Below are positions 1-8,772 of a stretch of DNA of 64,000 nucleotides, one piece after another (position 1 is the stretch's first letter; each line of letters opens with the position of its first letter). The notes under the pieces are model-generated. The model saw nothing but the letters and a program-made list of their open reading frames with translations. It searched no databases and was not told the origin of the DNA. This DNA comes from Humitalea rosea. GTDB taxonomy: Bacteria > Pseudomonadota > Alphaproteobacteria > Acetobacterales > Acetobacteraceae. Both the position numbers and the translations under genes were made by a program. The DNA lies in contig NZ_QKYU01000007.1 of NCBI RefSeq assembly GCF_003253705.1, positions 62,001 to 126,000 of the forward strand, read 5' to 3'.

Positions 1-26
1 AAGCGCGCGCGGTATGGCATGTTCGG

Positions 27-431
27 CTAGGCTGCGCCACCGCTTTCGCGCGGTGCGACCGGGGCCTCCCCGCGTGCCGCGGCCCAGCGCAGCAGCGCAT
101 CCAGCGCCGGGCACAGCGCCTGGCCCCATTCGGTCAGCCCATATTCCACCTTGGGCGGCACCTGGTGATGGATGACGCGCCGGACGATGCCATCCGCCTC
201 CATCTGCCGAAGCTGCTGGATCAGCATCTTCTGGGAGATGCCGGGGATCGACCGTTCCAACTCGGAAAACCGCAGGACCTTGCCGCCGAACAGGCGGAAC
301 AGGATCACCAGCTTCCACCGGCCCTCCAGGAACTTCAGCGCCTGCTCGACGCCGGAGGCCGCGGTGTCGGGGGTCAGGGCTGCGGGCTTACTTTCGGGTA
401 AGTACCCTACTTTTTCGTCGGTTCTTGTCAT
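27..431 (-). CDS. HxlR-family winged-helix transcriptional regulator
   Basis: The 134-residue product is a single HxlR/MarR-like winged helix. It carries the family-typical stretch FLEGRWKLVILFRLF (about residues 34-48), the recognition-helix region SQKMLIQQLRQMEADG, and the wing and late-helix motif VEYGLTEWG. HxlR proteins usually repress a neighbouring oxidoreductase gene and respond to reactive electrophiles or oxidants. No obvious conserved redox cysteine sits near the N-terminus; the only Cys is late (ALCPALD). The gene diverges from a SnoaL-like/SDR pair across 78 bp, so it probably controls that pair and itself. The family is certain; ligand and targets are inferred. Confidence 0.9.
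   Translation of the reverse strand: MTRTDEKVGYLPESKPAALTPDTAASGVEQALKFLEGRWKLVILFRLFGGKVLRFSELERSIPGISQKMLIQQLRQMEADGIVRRVIHHQVPPKVEYGLTEWGQALCPALDALLRWAAARGEAPVAPRESGGAA
389..412. promoter_or_regulatory. Candidate HxlR operator: three alternating TACTT/AAGTA half-sites
   Basis: TACTT (389-393), AAGTA (400-404) and TACTT (408-412) form two overlapping inverted repeats, with 6-base and 3-base spacers. They lie inside the first codons of the HxlR reading frame. TACTT/AAGTA-type half-sites are common at HxlR-regulated promoters. The position within the coding start suggests that transcription begins very close to, or downstream of, the annotated ATG. Seen in sequence; function is inferred. Confidence 0.35.
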
Positions 432-509
432 TTTCGGAGCTTAGACGCACCTCCCCAGCACGGCAAACCCGGCGCGCCGCGCCAGGGGGCCAGCCTTGGA
501 GACAGCATC

Positions 510-824
510 ATGACACCGACCCTTCCCCCCGCCATCGCCCGTTATGTCGCCGCCAAGAACCGGCAGGACATCGACGCCATGCTGGCCTGTTTCGCCCCTG
601 ATGGCCGTGTCCATGACGAGGGCCGCGAGCATGTCGGCCCCGCCGCCATCCGCGCCTGGCTGGAGCAGACCACCCGCGACTACCGCCCCACGGTCGTGCC
701 CGAGGGTTTTGCGGATGGGGTGATGACCGGCCTCGTCTCCGGCGATTTTCCCGGCAGCCCGGTGCGTCTCAGCTACCGTTTCACCCTGTCGGACGCGGGG
801 ATCGCGCGGCTGGAGATCGGCTGA
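510..824 (+). CDS. SnoaL-like / NTF2-fold protein
   Basis: The 104-residue protein has the NTF2-like layout: an N-terminal helix pair ([30 protein letters not shown]) followed by the beta-sheet segment ending in [18 protein letters not shown]. Such cone-shaped proteins bind or isomerise small hydrophobic molecules, or act as scavenging hydrolases; no catalytic residue can be assigned here. Its stop codon shares one base with the ATG of the downstream SDR gene, so the two are translationally coupled. The pair diverges from the HxlR regulator, which suggests co-induction by an electrophile or xenobiotic. Confidence 0.8.
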   Translation: MTPTLPPAIARYVAAKNRQDIDAMLACFAPDGRVHDEGREHVGPAAIRAWLEQTTRDYRPTVVPEGFADGVMTGLVSGDFPGSPVRLSYRFTLSDAGIARLEIG

Positions 825-1615
825 TGCCAGAGACTCTGATTTCCGGCCGCTTCGCCGGCAAGCGCGCCCTGGTGACCGGCGGCACCCAGGGCATGGGGGC
901 CGCGATCCTGCGCCGGCTGCTGGCCGAGGGCGCGCAGGTCGCCACCACCGCGCGCGCCGCGCCGCCGCCGGGCCTCGTCCCCAGCCTGTTCGTCCAGGCC
1001 GATGTCAGCACCGCCGCGGGGGTGCGCAGCGTCGTCGAGGCGGTGACGGCGCGCTTCGGCGGGCTGGACCTGCTGGTCAATGTGGTCGGCGGGTCGGCCG
1101 CGCCGAGCGGTGGCTTCGCGGCGCTGGACGATGAGATCTGGCAGGGGGAGCTGGCGCTGAACCTGTTCCCGGCGGTGCGGTTCGACCGCGCCTTCCTACC
1201 CGGGATGATCGCGCGGGGGGCGGGGGCGGTGCTGCACATCTCCTCGATCCAGGCGCGGCTGCCGCTGCCTGAGGCGACGCTTGCCTATGCCGCGGCCAAG
1301 GCGGCGCTGACGACCTACAGCAAGGGGCTGTCGAAGGAGGTCGGGCCGAAGGGGGTGCGGGTGAACACCATCTCGCCCGGCTTCATCGAAACGGCGGCGG
1401 CGACCCGGCTCATTGAACGCCTGGCCACGCGGGCGGGCACGGATGCCGCCGAGGCCCGCCTGGGGCTGATGCGCTCGCTGGGCGGCATTCCGATCGGGCG
1501 GCCCGGGCTGCCGGAGGAGGTGGCGGCGCTGGCCGCCTTCCTGCTCTCCGCCGAGGCCGCCTCGATCCACGGCGCCGACTACGTCATCGACGGCGGCACC
1601 GTGCCCGTAGTCTGA
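824..1615 (+). CDS. SDR-family NAD(P)-dependent oxidoreductase
   Basis: A classical short-chain dehydrogenase/reductase of 263 residues. The Rossmann motif TGGTQGMG is at residues 18-25, the catalytic serine is about 140 (HISS), and the YxxxK pair is Y155/K159 (YAAAK). The C-terminal [10 protein letters not shown] and DGGTV stretches are also typical. The start overlaps the stop of the SnoaL-like gene by one base. The substrate cannot be read from sequence. With the divergent HxlR regulator it resembles small inducible detoxification operons. Confidence 0.9.
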   Translation: MPETLISGRFAGKRALVTGGTQGMGAAILRRLLAEGAQVATTARAAPPPGLVPSLFVQADVSTAAGVRSVVEAVTARFGGLDLLVNVVGGSAAPSGGFAALDDEIWQGELALNLFPAVRFDRAFLPGMIARGAGAVLHISSIQARLPLPEATLAYAAAKAALTTYSKGLSKEVGPKGVRVNTISPGFIETAAATRLIERLATRAGTDAAEARLGLMRSLGGIPIGRPGLPEEVAALAAFLLSAEAASIHGADYVIDGGTVPVV

Positions 1616-1649
1616 GGAATCTGTGGTCTGAGCATCTGTGGTGTGAGGG

Positions 1650-2159
1650 TTACGCCGCATCCTCGCGCCGGTCGCGGGCGCGGACATAGGCGACGGCGGC
1701 GTGCTCGGCGCAATACGGCTTGCCGGTCAGCGCGCCGCCATCACAGAAATGGAAGCCCGAGGTGCCCGGCTCGCCGATCGGCCAGCAGCAGGTCCGGCTG
1801 CTGACCCGCGGGAAGGCCCGCAGGCTGGAGGGCTGGGGCGCCACTGCAACCGGCGCGCGCGCCGGGGCGGCGGCAGGGCGGGGCGCGGCCATGGCCCGCG
1901 GGGCCACCGGCTCGGACGCCGCCGGGCGTGCCTGGGGCGCGGGCTGGGCGGGCGGCGTGAACAGCGCGCGGCCGGAGGTGATGGGCTGCGACACCCCGTC
2001 CCGGCGGATCGGCGAGGGGCGGGCCGGCAGCGCCAGCCGATGCGCCTTGCCGACGATGGCGTTCTTGGAAACGCCCATGCGCCGACCGATTTCTGCGGTC
2101 GAATGTCCCTCGGCCCAAAGAGCCTTGAGCGTCTCGATCGCTTCCGCTGACCAATCCAT
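1650..2159 (-). CDS. gcrA: GcrA cell-cycle regulator
   Basis: The N-terminus MDWSAEAIETLKALWAEGHS, continuing into a helix-turn-helix ending near VSKNAIVGKAHRLAL, is the GcrA DNA-binding signature. The C-terminal CCWPIGEPG...FCDGGALTGKPYC segment is the conserved RNA-polymerase-contacting region. Between them lies an Ala/Pro-rich linker. The length of 169 residues is normal for the family. In alphaproteobacteria GcrA binds the sigma-70 holoenzyme and activates promoters carrying CcrM-methylated GANTC sites, controlling division and DNA-methylation genes. It is convergent with the upstream SDR gene, with 34 bp between the stops. Confidence 0.95.
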   Translation of the reverse strand: MDWSAEAIETLKALWAEGHSTAEIGRRMGVSKNAIVGKAHRLALPARPSPIRRDGVSQPITSGRALFTPPAQPAPQARPAASEPVAPRAMAAPRPAAAPARAPVAVAPQPSSLRAFPRVSSRTCCWPIGEPGTSGFHFCDGGALTGKPYCAEHAAVAYVRARDRREDAA

Positions 2160-2230
2160 CGTTAGTGGCTCCTACCTGCCCTGCCTACCACATGGAGTAT
2201 CTGGAAAGCAGCCCGGCGGATCAAGCGATG

Positions 2231-2291
2231 GATTCGGTCGAGGCACTTAAACTTGTGGAGAACCCTGCCGGCGCCTACCAGGGGTAGAGTC
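2231..2291. promoter_or_regulatory. Two GANTC (CcrM) sites upstream of gcrA
   Basis: GATTC at 2231-2235 and GAGTC at 2287-2291 lie within 135 bp upstream of the gcrA start. GANTC is the CcrM methylation site through which GcrA acts, so methylation-dependent autoregulation is possible. A GANTC is expected by chance roughly every 360 bp at this base composition, so the evidence is weak. Confidence 0.3.
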
Positions 2292-2306
2292 GGCAGGCCG
2301 ATCCGA

Positions 2307-3284
2307 TCAGAAAAGAAGGCCTTTGCGCAGCATTCCGTGAACGCCCTTTTCGCCGTTCACCGTCTGGGTCACCCGGAAGTCCACCGCCAGGGAGCAGAAC
2401 TGGTAGGCATCGGCCGGGGTGATGTTGGTCCGCTCGACGATGAAGGCGATCATCTCCCGCAGCGCCTGCTTCATGGCGAGGTCGAGATCCTCATTCAGGC
2501 CCATGGTGATAAAATGGGTCTTGGTCTCCCCGCGCGGGAAGGCGAGGCGGGGGTCCTTCGCGCCACCGCCCTTTTCCAAGGTCAGGCGGAAGTGTCCGGT
2601 CAGGCACATTTCCAAAGCGTTGATGCAGACCTCGCCATCGCCCTGCACGCCATGGCCGTCCCCGGCCGAGAACAGCGCGCCCGCCATATGCACCGGCAGG
2701 AACAGGGTCGAGCCCTCGCCGAGTTCCTTGTTGTCGAGGTTGCCGCCATGCGCGCGCGGCTCCTTGGTGCTGATCTGGCCCCAGGCTTCCGGCGGGGCCA
2801 GGCCCATGACGCCGAAGAAGGGGCTGAGCGAAAGCTGGGTGCCGCCCTCCTGCGGGCCGAAGGGCAGGCGGCAGGTCTTGGCCGCGCGGTCCACCGGGAT
2901 GTGGATCAGGCGGCGGAAGGGGAAATCCTCCGGCAGCGTCCCGAACAGCGGGCGGAAGCCGCAGAAGCCCCAATCGGCGCCGAGTTCGATCTTCTCGATG
3001 TCGATGCGCAGCATGTCGCCGGGCTCCGCGCCCGCGACGGCGACCGGGCCGGTCAGGATATGCGGCCCGAGGCGCGGCGGGTGGCTCGCATGGATGGCGG
3101 CCAGGGCCGGGGGGATCACCATGCCGGAGCCGGCCGGCGGCATCACATCCGGCGCGCCGGAGACGCATTCCAGCACCACGAGGTCGCCGCTCGCGATGGT
3201 CGCGACCGCGGGGAAGCTCGCATCGAAGGCACCGAAGCGGATGGTGTCCGGCGTGGCCGGGACGCGGTGGGTGGCGGCGGGCAT
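2307..3284 (-). CDS. Acetamidase/formamidase family protein
   Basis: The 325-residue protein matches the FmdA/AmdA family along its length. Family-type stretches include GPVAVAGAEPGDMLRIDI, the central HMAGALFSAGDGHGVQGDGEVC segment with its clustered His and Asp residues, and DAYQFCSLAVDFRVTQTVNG near the C-terminus. Enzymes of this family release ammonia from formamide, acetamide or related amides in the cytoplasm. The substrate here is not determinable. The gene stands alone, separated from gcrA by 147 bp and from the helicase by 91 bp, all on the minus strand. Confidence 0.88.
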   Translation of the reverse strand: MPAATHRVPATPDTIRFGAFDASFPAVATIASGDLVVLECVSGAPDVMPPAGSGMVIPPALAAIHASHPPRLGPHILTGPVAVAGAEPGDMLRIDIEKIELGADWGFCGFRPLFGTLPEDFPFRRLIHIPVDRAAKTCRLPFGPQEGGTQLSLSPFFGVMGLAPPEAWGQISTKEPRAHGGNLDNKELGEGSTLFLPVHMAGALFSAGDGHGVQGDGEVCINALEMCLTGHFRLTLEKGGGAKDPRLAFPRGETKTHFITMGLNEDLDLAMKQALREMIAFIVERTNITPADAYQFCSLAVDFRVTQTVNGEKGVHGMLRKGLLF

Positions 3285-3375
3285 GGGCGGCTGGCTCCTG
3301 ACGACGACACTCTTGTTGCAGCGCGGCGAGCGGCCGCGCGCAAGGGGGGAGGGGCCAGATTCAGGGTGGCCGGAT

Positions 3376-6018
3376 TCAGGCCTGGGCGAACAGCGCCTCC
3401 AGATCGCCCTCGGTCAGGCTGAGCGCATCCGCCCGCCCGTCGTCCAGCACCGAGGCGGCGAGGCCGCGCTTCTTGTCCTTCAGCAGCTCCATCTTCTCCT
3501 CGATGGTGCCGAGGGTGATGAGGCGGTGCACGAACACGGATTTCTGCTGCCCGATGCGATGGGCGCGATCGGTCGCCTGCGCCTCCACCGCCGGATTCCA
3601 CCAGGGATCGTAGTGGATGACGGTATCGGCGGCGGTCAGGTTGAGCCCGACGCCGCCGGCCTTGAGGCTGATCAGGAACACCGGGACCTTCTCGGCCTGG
3701 AACTCGCGCACCGGGGTGGTGCGGTCGGTGGTCTGCCCGGTGAGGATGACGTGCTTGATATTGGCCTCGGCCAGGCGCTTCTCGATCAGCGCCAGCATGG
3801 TGGTGAACTGGCTGAAGATCAGCACCCGGCGGCCCTCGCCCAGCAGCACCTCCAGCAACTCCATCAGCCGCTCCAGCTTGGCCGAGCCGGCCTTCTGGGC
3901 CGAGGCGAGCTGCAACAGCCGCGGATCGCAGCAGACCTGGCGCAGCTTCAGCAGCGCATCGAGGATGATGATGCCGGAGCGCGCGATGCCCTTCTCGGCG
4001 ATCGCCGCCTGCACGCGGCTGTGCATGGCCAGCCGGATCGCCTCATAGACGGCGCGCTGGGTGGTCCCCATCTCGATCGGCTCGGCGATCTCGGTCTTGG
4101 GCGGCAGCTCCCGCACCACCTCATCCTTGGTCCGCCGCAGCAGGAAGGGGCGGACGCGGCGGTTCAGCAGCGCCTGGCGGTCGCTGTCGCCATGCTTCTC
4201 GATGGGCGTGCGGTAGCGGGTGCGGAAGGTCTTGGCGTCCCCCAGGAAGCCGGGGGAGAGGAAGTCGAACAGCGACCACAGCTCGCCGAGGTGGTTCTGG
4301 AGCGGCGTGCCGGAGAGGCAGAGCCGCTGCCGCGCCCGCAGCCGCAGCGCCTGCCGGGTGGTCTCGGCATTGGGGTTCTTGATGGTCTGGGCCTCGTCCA
4401 GGATCACCGCATGCCAGTCCTGGGCGGTCAGCACCTCATGGTCGCGGGCCAGCAGGGGGTAGGTGGTCAGGACCAGATCGTGGTCGGCGATCTCGTGGAA
4501 GCGTTCCTTGCGCGCCGGCCCGTGCAGCGGCAGGACCCGCAGGCCGGGGGCGAAGCGCTCGGCCTCCAGCCGCCAGTTGGGGATCAGGCTGGTCGGGCAG
4601 ACGATCAGCGCCGGGCGGTCCAGCCGCCCTGCCTGCTGTTCGACCAGCAGATGCGCCAGGGTCTGCACGGTCTTGCCGAGGCCCATGTCGTCGGCCAGCA
4701 CGCCGCCCAGGCCGGCGGCGCGCAAAAACTGCAGCCAGGCGACGCCCTGGGCCTGATAGGGGCGCAGCGAGCCCTTGAAGGTGTCGGGCACCTTCGCCTC
4801 GGGGATCGCGCCGCCGCCGTCGCGCAGTTGGCGGCCCAGGGCGCGCAGCCCCTCGGCGCCATGCCACAGCAGGCCGGAGGACTCCTCCAGCCGCGACATC
4901 TCCACCGCATCGTGCCGGGCAAGGCCGAGCTTGCCCGAGGCCGGATCGACCAGCCCCGCCTCGACCAGCTCCATCAGCGCCATCAGCGTGGGCCGGATGC
5001 TCTCGGGCGAGAGGGTCAGCAGGCGGCCATCTTCCAGCGGCAGCAGGAAGGGGCTGTCGCTGCCATTGTCCGGCCCGATGCCGGTCTTGATGAGCTGGAG
5101 CATCAACGGGATCAGGTCGATGCGCGTGCCCTCGACCATCACGCCGAGGTGCAGCTCCAGCCAGTCGATGCCGGTGGTGTCGCGCAATTCGCCCTCGACC
5201 TCGCCATCGGGCTCGACCAGGCGGACGGGGAAGTCGTCGGTGACCACGACATGCCAGCCGGCGCTGCGCAGCGCCGGGATCTCATGGCGCATCACATCGA
5301 GCCAGGTGGTGCCGTCCTGGTCGTCGTCCAGCAGGAAATCATCGCCCTGGCCGGCCGGCACGAAGACCGGGGCGACATCGCCCACGGTCGCGAAGCCGAT
5401 GCCACCCAGGCGGCGCAGCACCGCCTGTTCCGCCGAGCGGTCGCGGGTCGGGCGGTAGCGCCGGCCGTCCTGCTCCACCACGGCGGGCGAATCCTGCCGC
5501 GCGAAGGGCAGCAGCAGCGGGCCATAGGCAAAGGAGAGCGTGGCGAGGGGCGCCGCATAGGCGGTCGGCGCGCCATAGCGCGGCGGGGCCCGCCGGCGGG
5601 CCGGATCGAAGGGCACGCTGCCCAGGTGAAGATACAGATACGGCACCAGCGGCCCGGCCACCGGCTCCGCCGGCGCGCCCGAATCGACGGGGGCGGGGGT
5701 GGCCCCGTGGCGCAGCGACAGCAGCACCGCCGCGACATGCTTGCAGTTCACCCCGACCGCGCAGGTGCAGGTGCCCTGGAAGCCAGGGCGGCCCTCGCGG
5801 AAGATCTGGATGCTCTGGCGGTAGGGGGCGGGGGCGCTGCCCTGCACCTCGGCCTTGATCCGGCGCCCATCGGGCGAGACGGTCACGGAGCGGACCCGGC
5901 CCTCGGCGAGATAGAGGCGCGCGGCCGCCAGCGCCTTGGCCGAGACCTCGTTGAGAATGACTTCATCGCCGAAATGGGCGAGGTCGGGCAGTGCGGACGA
6001 CGACAGCAGAGAGGACAT
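3376..6018 (-). CDS. SWIM zinc-finger SNF2/DEAD-like helicase
   Basis: An 880-residue protein. An N-terminal SWIM finger has ligands C84, C86, C92 and H94 (CTCAVGVNCKH). A long family-specific middle region follows. The SNF2 ATPase has Walker A DDMGLGKT (about residue 443), a DEAQ box (about 540) and motif VI near DRAHRIGQ (about 815). Bacterial SWIM-SNF2 ATPases (HepA/RapA-like) are thought to remodel RNA polymerase or nucleic-acid complexes. The reading frame runs open to 6897, but the homologous part begins at the ATG at 6018 (MSSLLSSSALPD), and the upstream extension is low-complexity shadow sequence. The gene diverges from a small unknown gene. Confidence 0.92.
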   Translation of the reverse strand: MSSLLSSSALPDLAHFGDEVILNEVSAKALAAARLYLAEGRVRSVTVSPDGRRIKAEVQGSAPAPYRQSIQIFREGRPGFQGTCTCAVGVNCKHVAAVLLSLRHGATPAPVDSGAPAEPVAGPLVPYLYLHLGSVPFDPARRRAPPRYGAPTAYAAPLATLSFAYGPLLLPFARQDSPAVVEQDGRRYRPTRDRSAEQAVLRRLGGIGFATVGDVAPVFVPAGQGDDFLLDDDQDGTTWLDVMRHEIPALRSAGWHVVVTDDFPVRLVEPDGEVEGELRDTTGIDWLELHLGVMVEGTRIDLIPLMLQLIKTGIGPDNGSDSPFLLPLEDGRLLTLSPESIRPTLMALMELVEAGLVDPASGKLGLARHDAVEMSRLEESSGLLWHGAEGLRALGRQLRDGGGAIPEAKVPDTFKGSLRPYQAQGVAWLQFLRAAGLGGVLADDMGLGKTVQTLAHLLVEQQAGRLDRPALIVCPTSLIPNWRLEAERFAPGLRVLPLHGPARKERFHEIADHDLVLTTYPLLARDHEVLTAQDWHAVILDEAQTIKNPNAETTRQALRLRARQRLCLSGTPLQNHLGELWSLFDFLSPGFLGDAKTFRTRYRTPIEKHGDSDRQALLNRRVRPFLLRRTKDEVVRELPPKTEIAEPIEMGTTQRAVYEAIRLAMHSRVQAAIAEKGIARSGIIILDALLKLRQVCCDPRLLQLASAQKAGSAKLERLMELLEVLLGEGRRVLIFSQFTTMLALIEKRLAEANIKHVILTGQTTDRTTPVREFQAEKVPVFLISLKAGGVGLNLTAADTVIHYDPWWNPAVEAQATDRAHRIGQQKSVFVHRLITLGTIEEKMELLKDKKRGLAASVLDDGRADALSLTEGDLEALFAQA

Positions 6019-6216
6019 TCCGTCATATATGCTGTCCTTGCCGCTGCCGACCACCCAAGGTCGACGCCGGTCTGCTCTTCGCTGCCCGATGGGGCCGGCC
6101 GGGGGGCTTCCGCCCCGGCCAGGGACGGCCGTATCGTTCCGTCCCGAGCCCCAAGCCCCAAGCCCCATGCCAGCCCCGATCCCGCCCGCCCCCCCTGCCA
6201 CCCCGGCCCGCCGGGC

Positions 6217-6624
6217 GTGACCGCGCATGGCCCAGCCCCGCATGGCCCGGCCCCGCTGGCGCGGCTGGCGGGGATGGGGGGGCTGCTGCTGCTCTATCCC
6301 GAGCATCTGCGGATCGAGCGCATCGGGCTGTTCTTCGCCGGACTCAACATCTTGCACCATCTGGAGCGGGAGATGGAGACGACGATCCCGCTGCGGGCGC
6401 TGACCGGGGTGCATTTCGTCCGCTCGCTGCTGCTCGTGCAATTCCTGCGCTTCACCTATGCCGGCTGCCCCGCGCCGACCGGGCATTACCTGCGCGACGC
6501 CTTCGCCGAGAACGCCTTCCTGCTGAGCCTCGCCGACAATCGCCCGCTGCTGGCGATGATGGCCCGGATCGAGGCCCAGGTGGCGGCGCTTGCGACACCG
6601 GGGCACGAACTCTCGTCCCGGTGA
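6217..6624 (+). CDS. Hypothetical protein, unknown family
   Basis: I do not recognise this protein. From the in-frame GTG it would be 135 residues; an ATG at 6274 gives 116 (MGGLLLLYPEHLRIERIG). Unlike the shadow frames around it, the product has balanced composition: amphipathic helices (RIERIGLFFAGLNILHHLE, a Phe/Leu-rich central stretch, and DNRPLLAMMARIEAQVAAL). This supports real coding. No signal peptide or clear transmembrane helix is seen. No strong ribosome-binding site marks either start. It diverges from the SWIM-SNF2 helicase across about 200 bp. Confidence 0.6.
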   Translation: MTAHGPAPHGPAPLARLAGMGGLLLLYPEHLRIERIGLFFAGLNILHHLEREMETTIPLRALTGVHFVRSLLLVQFLRFTYAGCPAPTGHYLRDAFAENAFLLSLADNRPLLAMMARIEAQVAALATPGHELSSR

Positions 6625-6806
6625 CGTTTCGTTAGGCTCGCGGCGCGATAACACCGCTGTTCGAGGACGGCGGGCCCAGCCCGCGCCACCCCCCGGACGC
6701 GGAGGCGCCGTCCGACCCAGGCGCTGCGATCCCCGCCACCCTGCGTGGCGAGGACGGACCGGAGGCTGCGGCTGCCTTGCGCTCACCTCGGCACACTTCC
6801 GCGCAG

Positions 6807-7625
6807 ATGCGCCATGCCGCGCCGGCGCCGCCGCCCGGCTGGTTCGCGGCCGCCACGCGGGGGATGCCCCCGGCCGCCGTCTGGTCGCTGGTGGCACTGG
6901 CCTGCGGGCTGGGTGGGACCGCGCTGGTGCTGTCCGGCACGGCGCGCGGCTCCGCCGCCCCCATCGCCACGCCTCCCTCCGCCGCCGAGCAGGTGGTGCT
7001 GGCCCAGCGCATGGCGCATCTGGAGGAAAGCTTCGCCAGCTTCGAGCCCACCGCCGCCCGTATCCTGGCCGAATTGCGCGAGGCCGCGTTGAACGAGGCG
7101 CTGGCGGCCCCGCGCTCGGATCGCTTCGTCGCCGCCGCGCTGACCTTGCAGGCGGCGCTGGCCACGCCCCGCCCCTTCACCCGCGAATTGCAGGTGCTGC
7201 GCGAAAACGCGCCGCCGCAGTCGCTGCCCGCCCCCTTGGCCGAGGTGCTGGCCAGCCACGCCGGGCGCGGCCTGCCGACCGTCTGGGAATTGCGCGAGAC
7301 CTTCGAGGCGCTGAGCCCCGACCTGCTGGCACGGGCCCCGGTCGAGGGCTGGCGGCTGCTGGACTGGTCGCGCGGGGCGCTGTCCTCGATCGGCCTGGTC
7401 CGCCCGCCGCCGGTCAGCGCGCCGCGCCAGGCGGTGACCGAGATCCTGCAATCGCTCGCCCGCGGACATCTGGCCGCCGCCGTCGCCGATGCCACCACGC
7501 TCGATGCCAGCGTGCAGCCGATGCTGGCCGGCTGGATGGCGCAGGCGCGGGCGCGGCTCTCGGTCGAACAGGCCATCAACGAAACGCTGCTGCGCGCATT
7601 GGCGCGCCCTGGGAGGACCGGATGA
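6807..7625 (+). CDS. COG4223/mitofilin-like inner-membrane protein (first copy)
   Basis: A 272-residue protein from the ATG at 6807, with a single transmembrane helix (PAAVWSLVALACGLGGTALVL, about residues 23-43) and a long periplasmic helical region. The C-terminal third (ARGHLAAAVADAT...WMAQARARLSVEQAINETLL) follows the helical repeat typical of bacterial COG4223 mitofilin-like proteins. That assignment is by pattern and should be tested. The family is normally found beside hemC/hemD, which are absent here. The last bases (ATGA) overlap an upstream alternative start of the PstS-like gene. It opens a run of envelope genes, and a second shorter paralogue lies at 12776. Confidence 0.7.
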   Translation: MRHAAPAPPPGWFAAATRGMPPAAVWSLVALACGLGGTALVLSGTARGSAAPIATPPSAAEQVVLAQRMAHLEESFASFEPTAARILAELREAALNEALAAPRSDRFVAAALTLQAALATPRPFTRELQVLRENAPPQSLPAPLAEVLASHAGRGLPTVWELRETFEALSPDLLARAPVEGWRLLDWSRGALSSIGLVRPPPVSAPRQAVTEILQSLARGHLAAAVADATTLDASVQPMLAGWMAQARARLSVEQAINETLLRALARPGRTG

Positions 7626-7636
7626 GGAGCATCGGC

Positions 7637-8743
7637 ATGAATAGGGTCCGCGCAATGCTGCTGGCCACGGCGGCGGTTCTGGCGGGCGGCGGCGCCCAGG
7701 CGCAGACCCAGACGCTGGCCCAGGTCTTCGGCGATCCGGTGCCGTCGCAGATCTCGCGCCCGCGCCCCCGGGAAGCGGTGTTCGTCGTGGCGCCCGGCAC
7801 GTCCCGTCTGCTGGCCACGACGCTCTCGCGCAGCTTCACCGAACGCTACAGCGATGCCGTTGCACCCCGGGTGGAGCTGCTCGCCGCGGGGATGGTCGCG
7901 CAGGCCTTCTGCTCGGGCCTCGGCCCGACCGCGCCGGATGTCGCGGTGCTGACACGGCAGATGCCGCGCGCGGTGATCGATGCCTGCGCCGCCAATGGCG
8001 TGACCGAGATCGTGGAGCTGCATCTGGGCTTCAGCGCGGTGGTGCTGGCGGTGCGCCGGGGCGATGCGCTGGCCGCGCTGACGCCGCACCAGGTCTATGA
8101 GGCGATGCGCGCCGAGAAGCCGGAGGGCGAGGAATTCGCCGTCAACCGCGTCGCCACCTGGTCCCAGATCGGGCAGGGCCTGCCGGACACGCCGGTCCGG
8201 ATGATCATCCCCGATGGTGACGCCTCCGCGCGCCCCCGCTTCAACAGCTTCATCATGGAGGCCGGTTGCCGCGATGTCTCGGCGCTGCGGCTGATCTTCG
8301 ATGCCTCCTACCGCGTCGGCAAATGCACCACGCTGCGCAACGACGGCCGGGTGGTGGAGCGGCGTGGCGGCGAGGTTCCCGGTGCGTTGTTGCAGGCCGA
8401 GCCTGGCACGATCGGCGTCATCACCTTCGGCCAGTTGCAGGACAGCGGCGGCAATCTGGTGCCGCTGCGGCTGAACGGGGTGATCCCCACCGCGACCAGC
8501 ATCGCGAACCTGGATTATGAGGCGGTGAACCGCGTCTACCTCTACGTGAAGCGACAGCATGCGCGCAGCCAGCGCGGCGGTGGCGTCGTGCGCGGCATCC
8601 GCGAATTCGCGATGGAGGCCGTGTCGGAAGCCGTGAGCGGGCCGGGCGGACAGTTGGTGCTCGGCGGTCTGGTGCCCTTGCCGCCGGTGGAGCGCACCGC
8701 GCAGCGGCGCATCGCCGACCGCCTCGAACGGATGTCGCACTGA
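7637..8743 (+). CDS. PstS-like periplasmic substrate-binding protein
   Basis: The ATG at 7637 has AGGAG seven bases upstream and gives a clean signal peptide (MNRVRAMLLATAAVLAGGGA, cleavage after AQA). An in-frame ATG at 7622 is the alternative. The mature protein, about 345 residues, resembles PBP-like-2 (PstS family) domains: VFVVAPGTSRLL at the start, VAVLTRQMPRAV (the 'D-[IV]AxxSR' position), a central variable region, and PGTIGVITFGQL, the equivalent of the PstS IGY motif. No pstC, pstA or pstB gene is nearby, so phosphate import through a local transporter is not supported. A sensory or scavenging role in this cluster is inferred. Confidence 0.75.
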   Translation: MNRVRAMLLATAAVLAGGGAQAQTQTLAQVFGDPVPSQISRPRPREAVFVVAPGTSRLLATTLSRSFTERYSDAVAPRVELLAAGMVAQAFCSGLGPTAPDVAVLTRQMPRAVIDACAANGVTEIVELHLGFSAVVLAVRRGDALAALTPHQVYEAMRAEKPEGEEFAVNRVATWSQIGQGLPDTPVRMIIPDGDASARPRFNSFIMEAGCRDVSALRLIFDASYRVGKCTTLRNDGRVVERRGGEVPGALLQAEPGTIGVITFGQLQDSGGNLVPLRLNGVIPTATSIANLDYEAVNRVYLYVKRQHARSQRGGGVVRGIREFAMEAVSEAVSGPGGQLVLGGLVPLPPVERTAQRRIADRLERMSH

Positions 8744-8772
8744 TGCCGCAGCTTCCCAGGGAGACGACCCCC

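Noticed and set aside
2419-6624. A 1401-codon plus-strand open frame across the acetamidase and helicase genes
   Set aside because: It is antisense to recognised genes and rich in Arg, Pro and Gln as expected of shadow frames at high G+C. Only its last 408 bases (6217-6624) look like a real protein.
7637-8743. Phosphate ABC transporter assignment (pstS)
   Set aside because: No pstC, pstA, pstB or phoU gene nearby and the sequence match is only at fold level, so no gene symbol was given.
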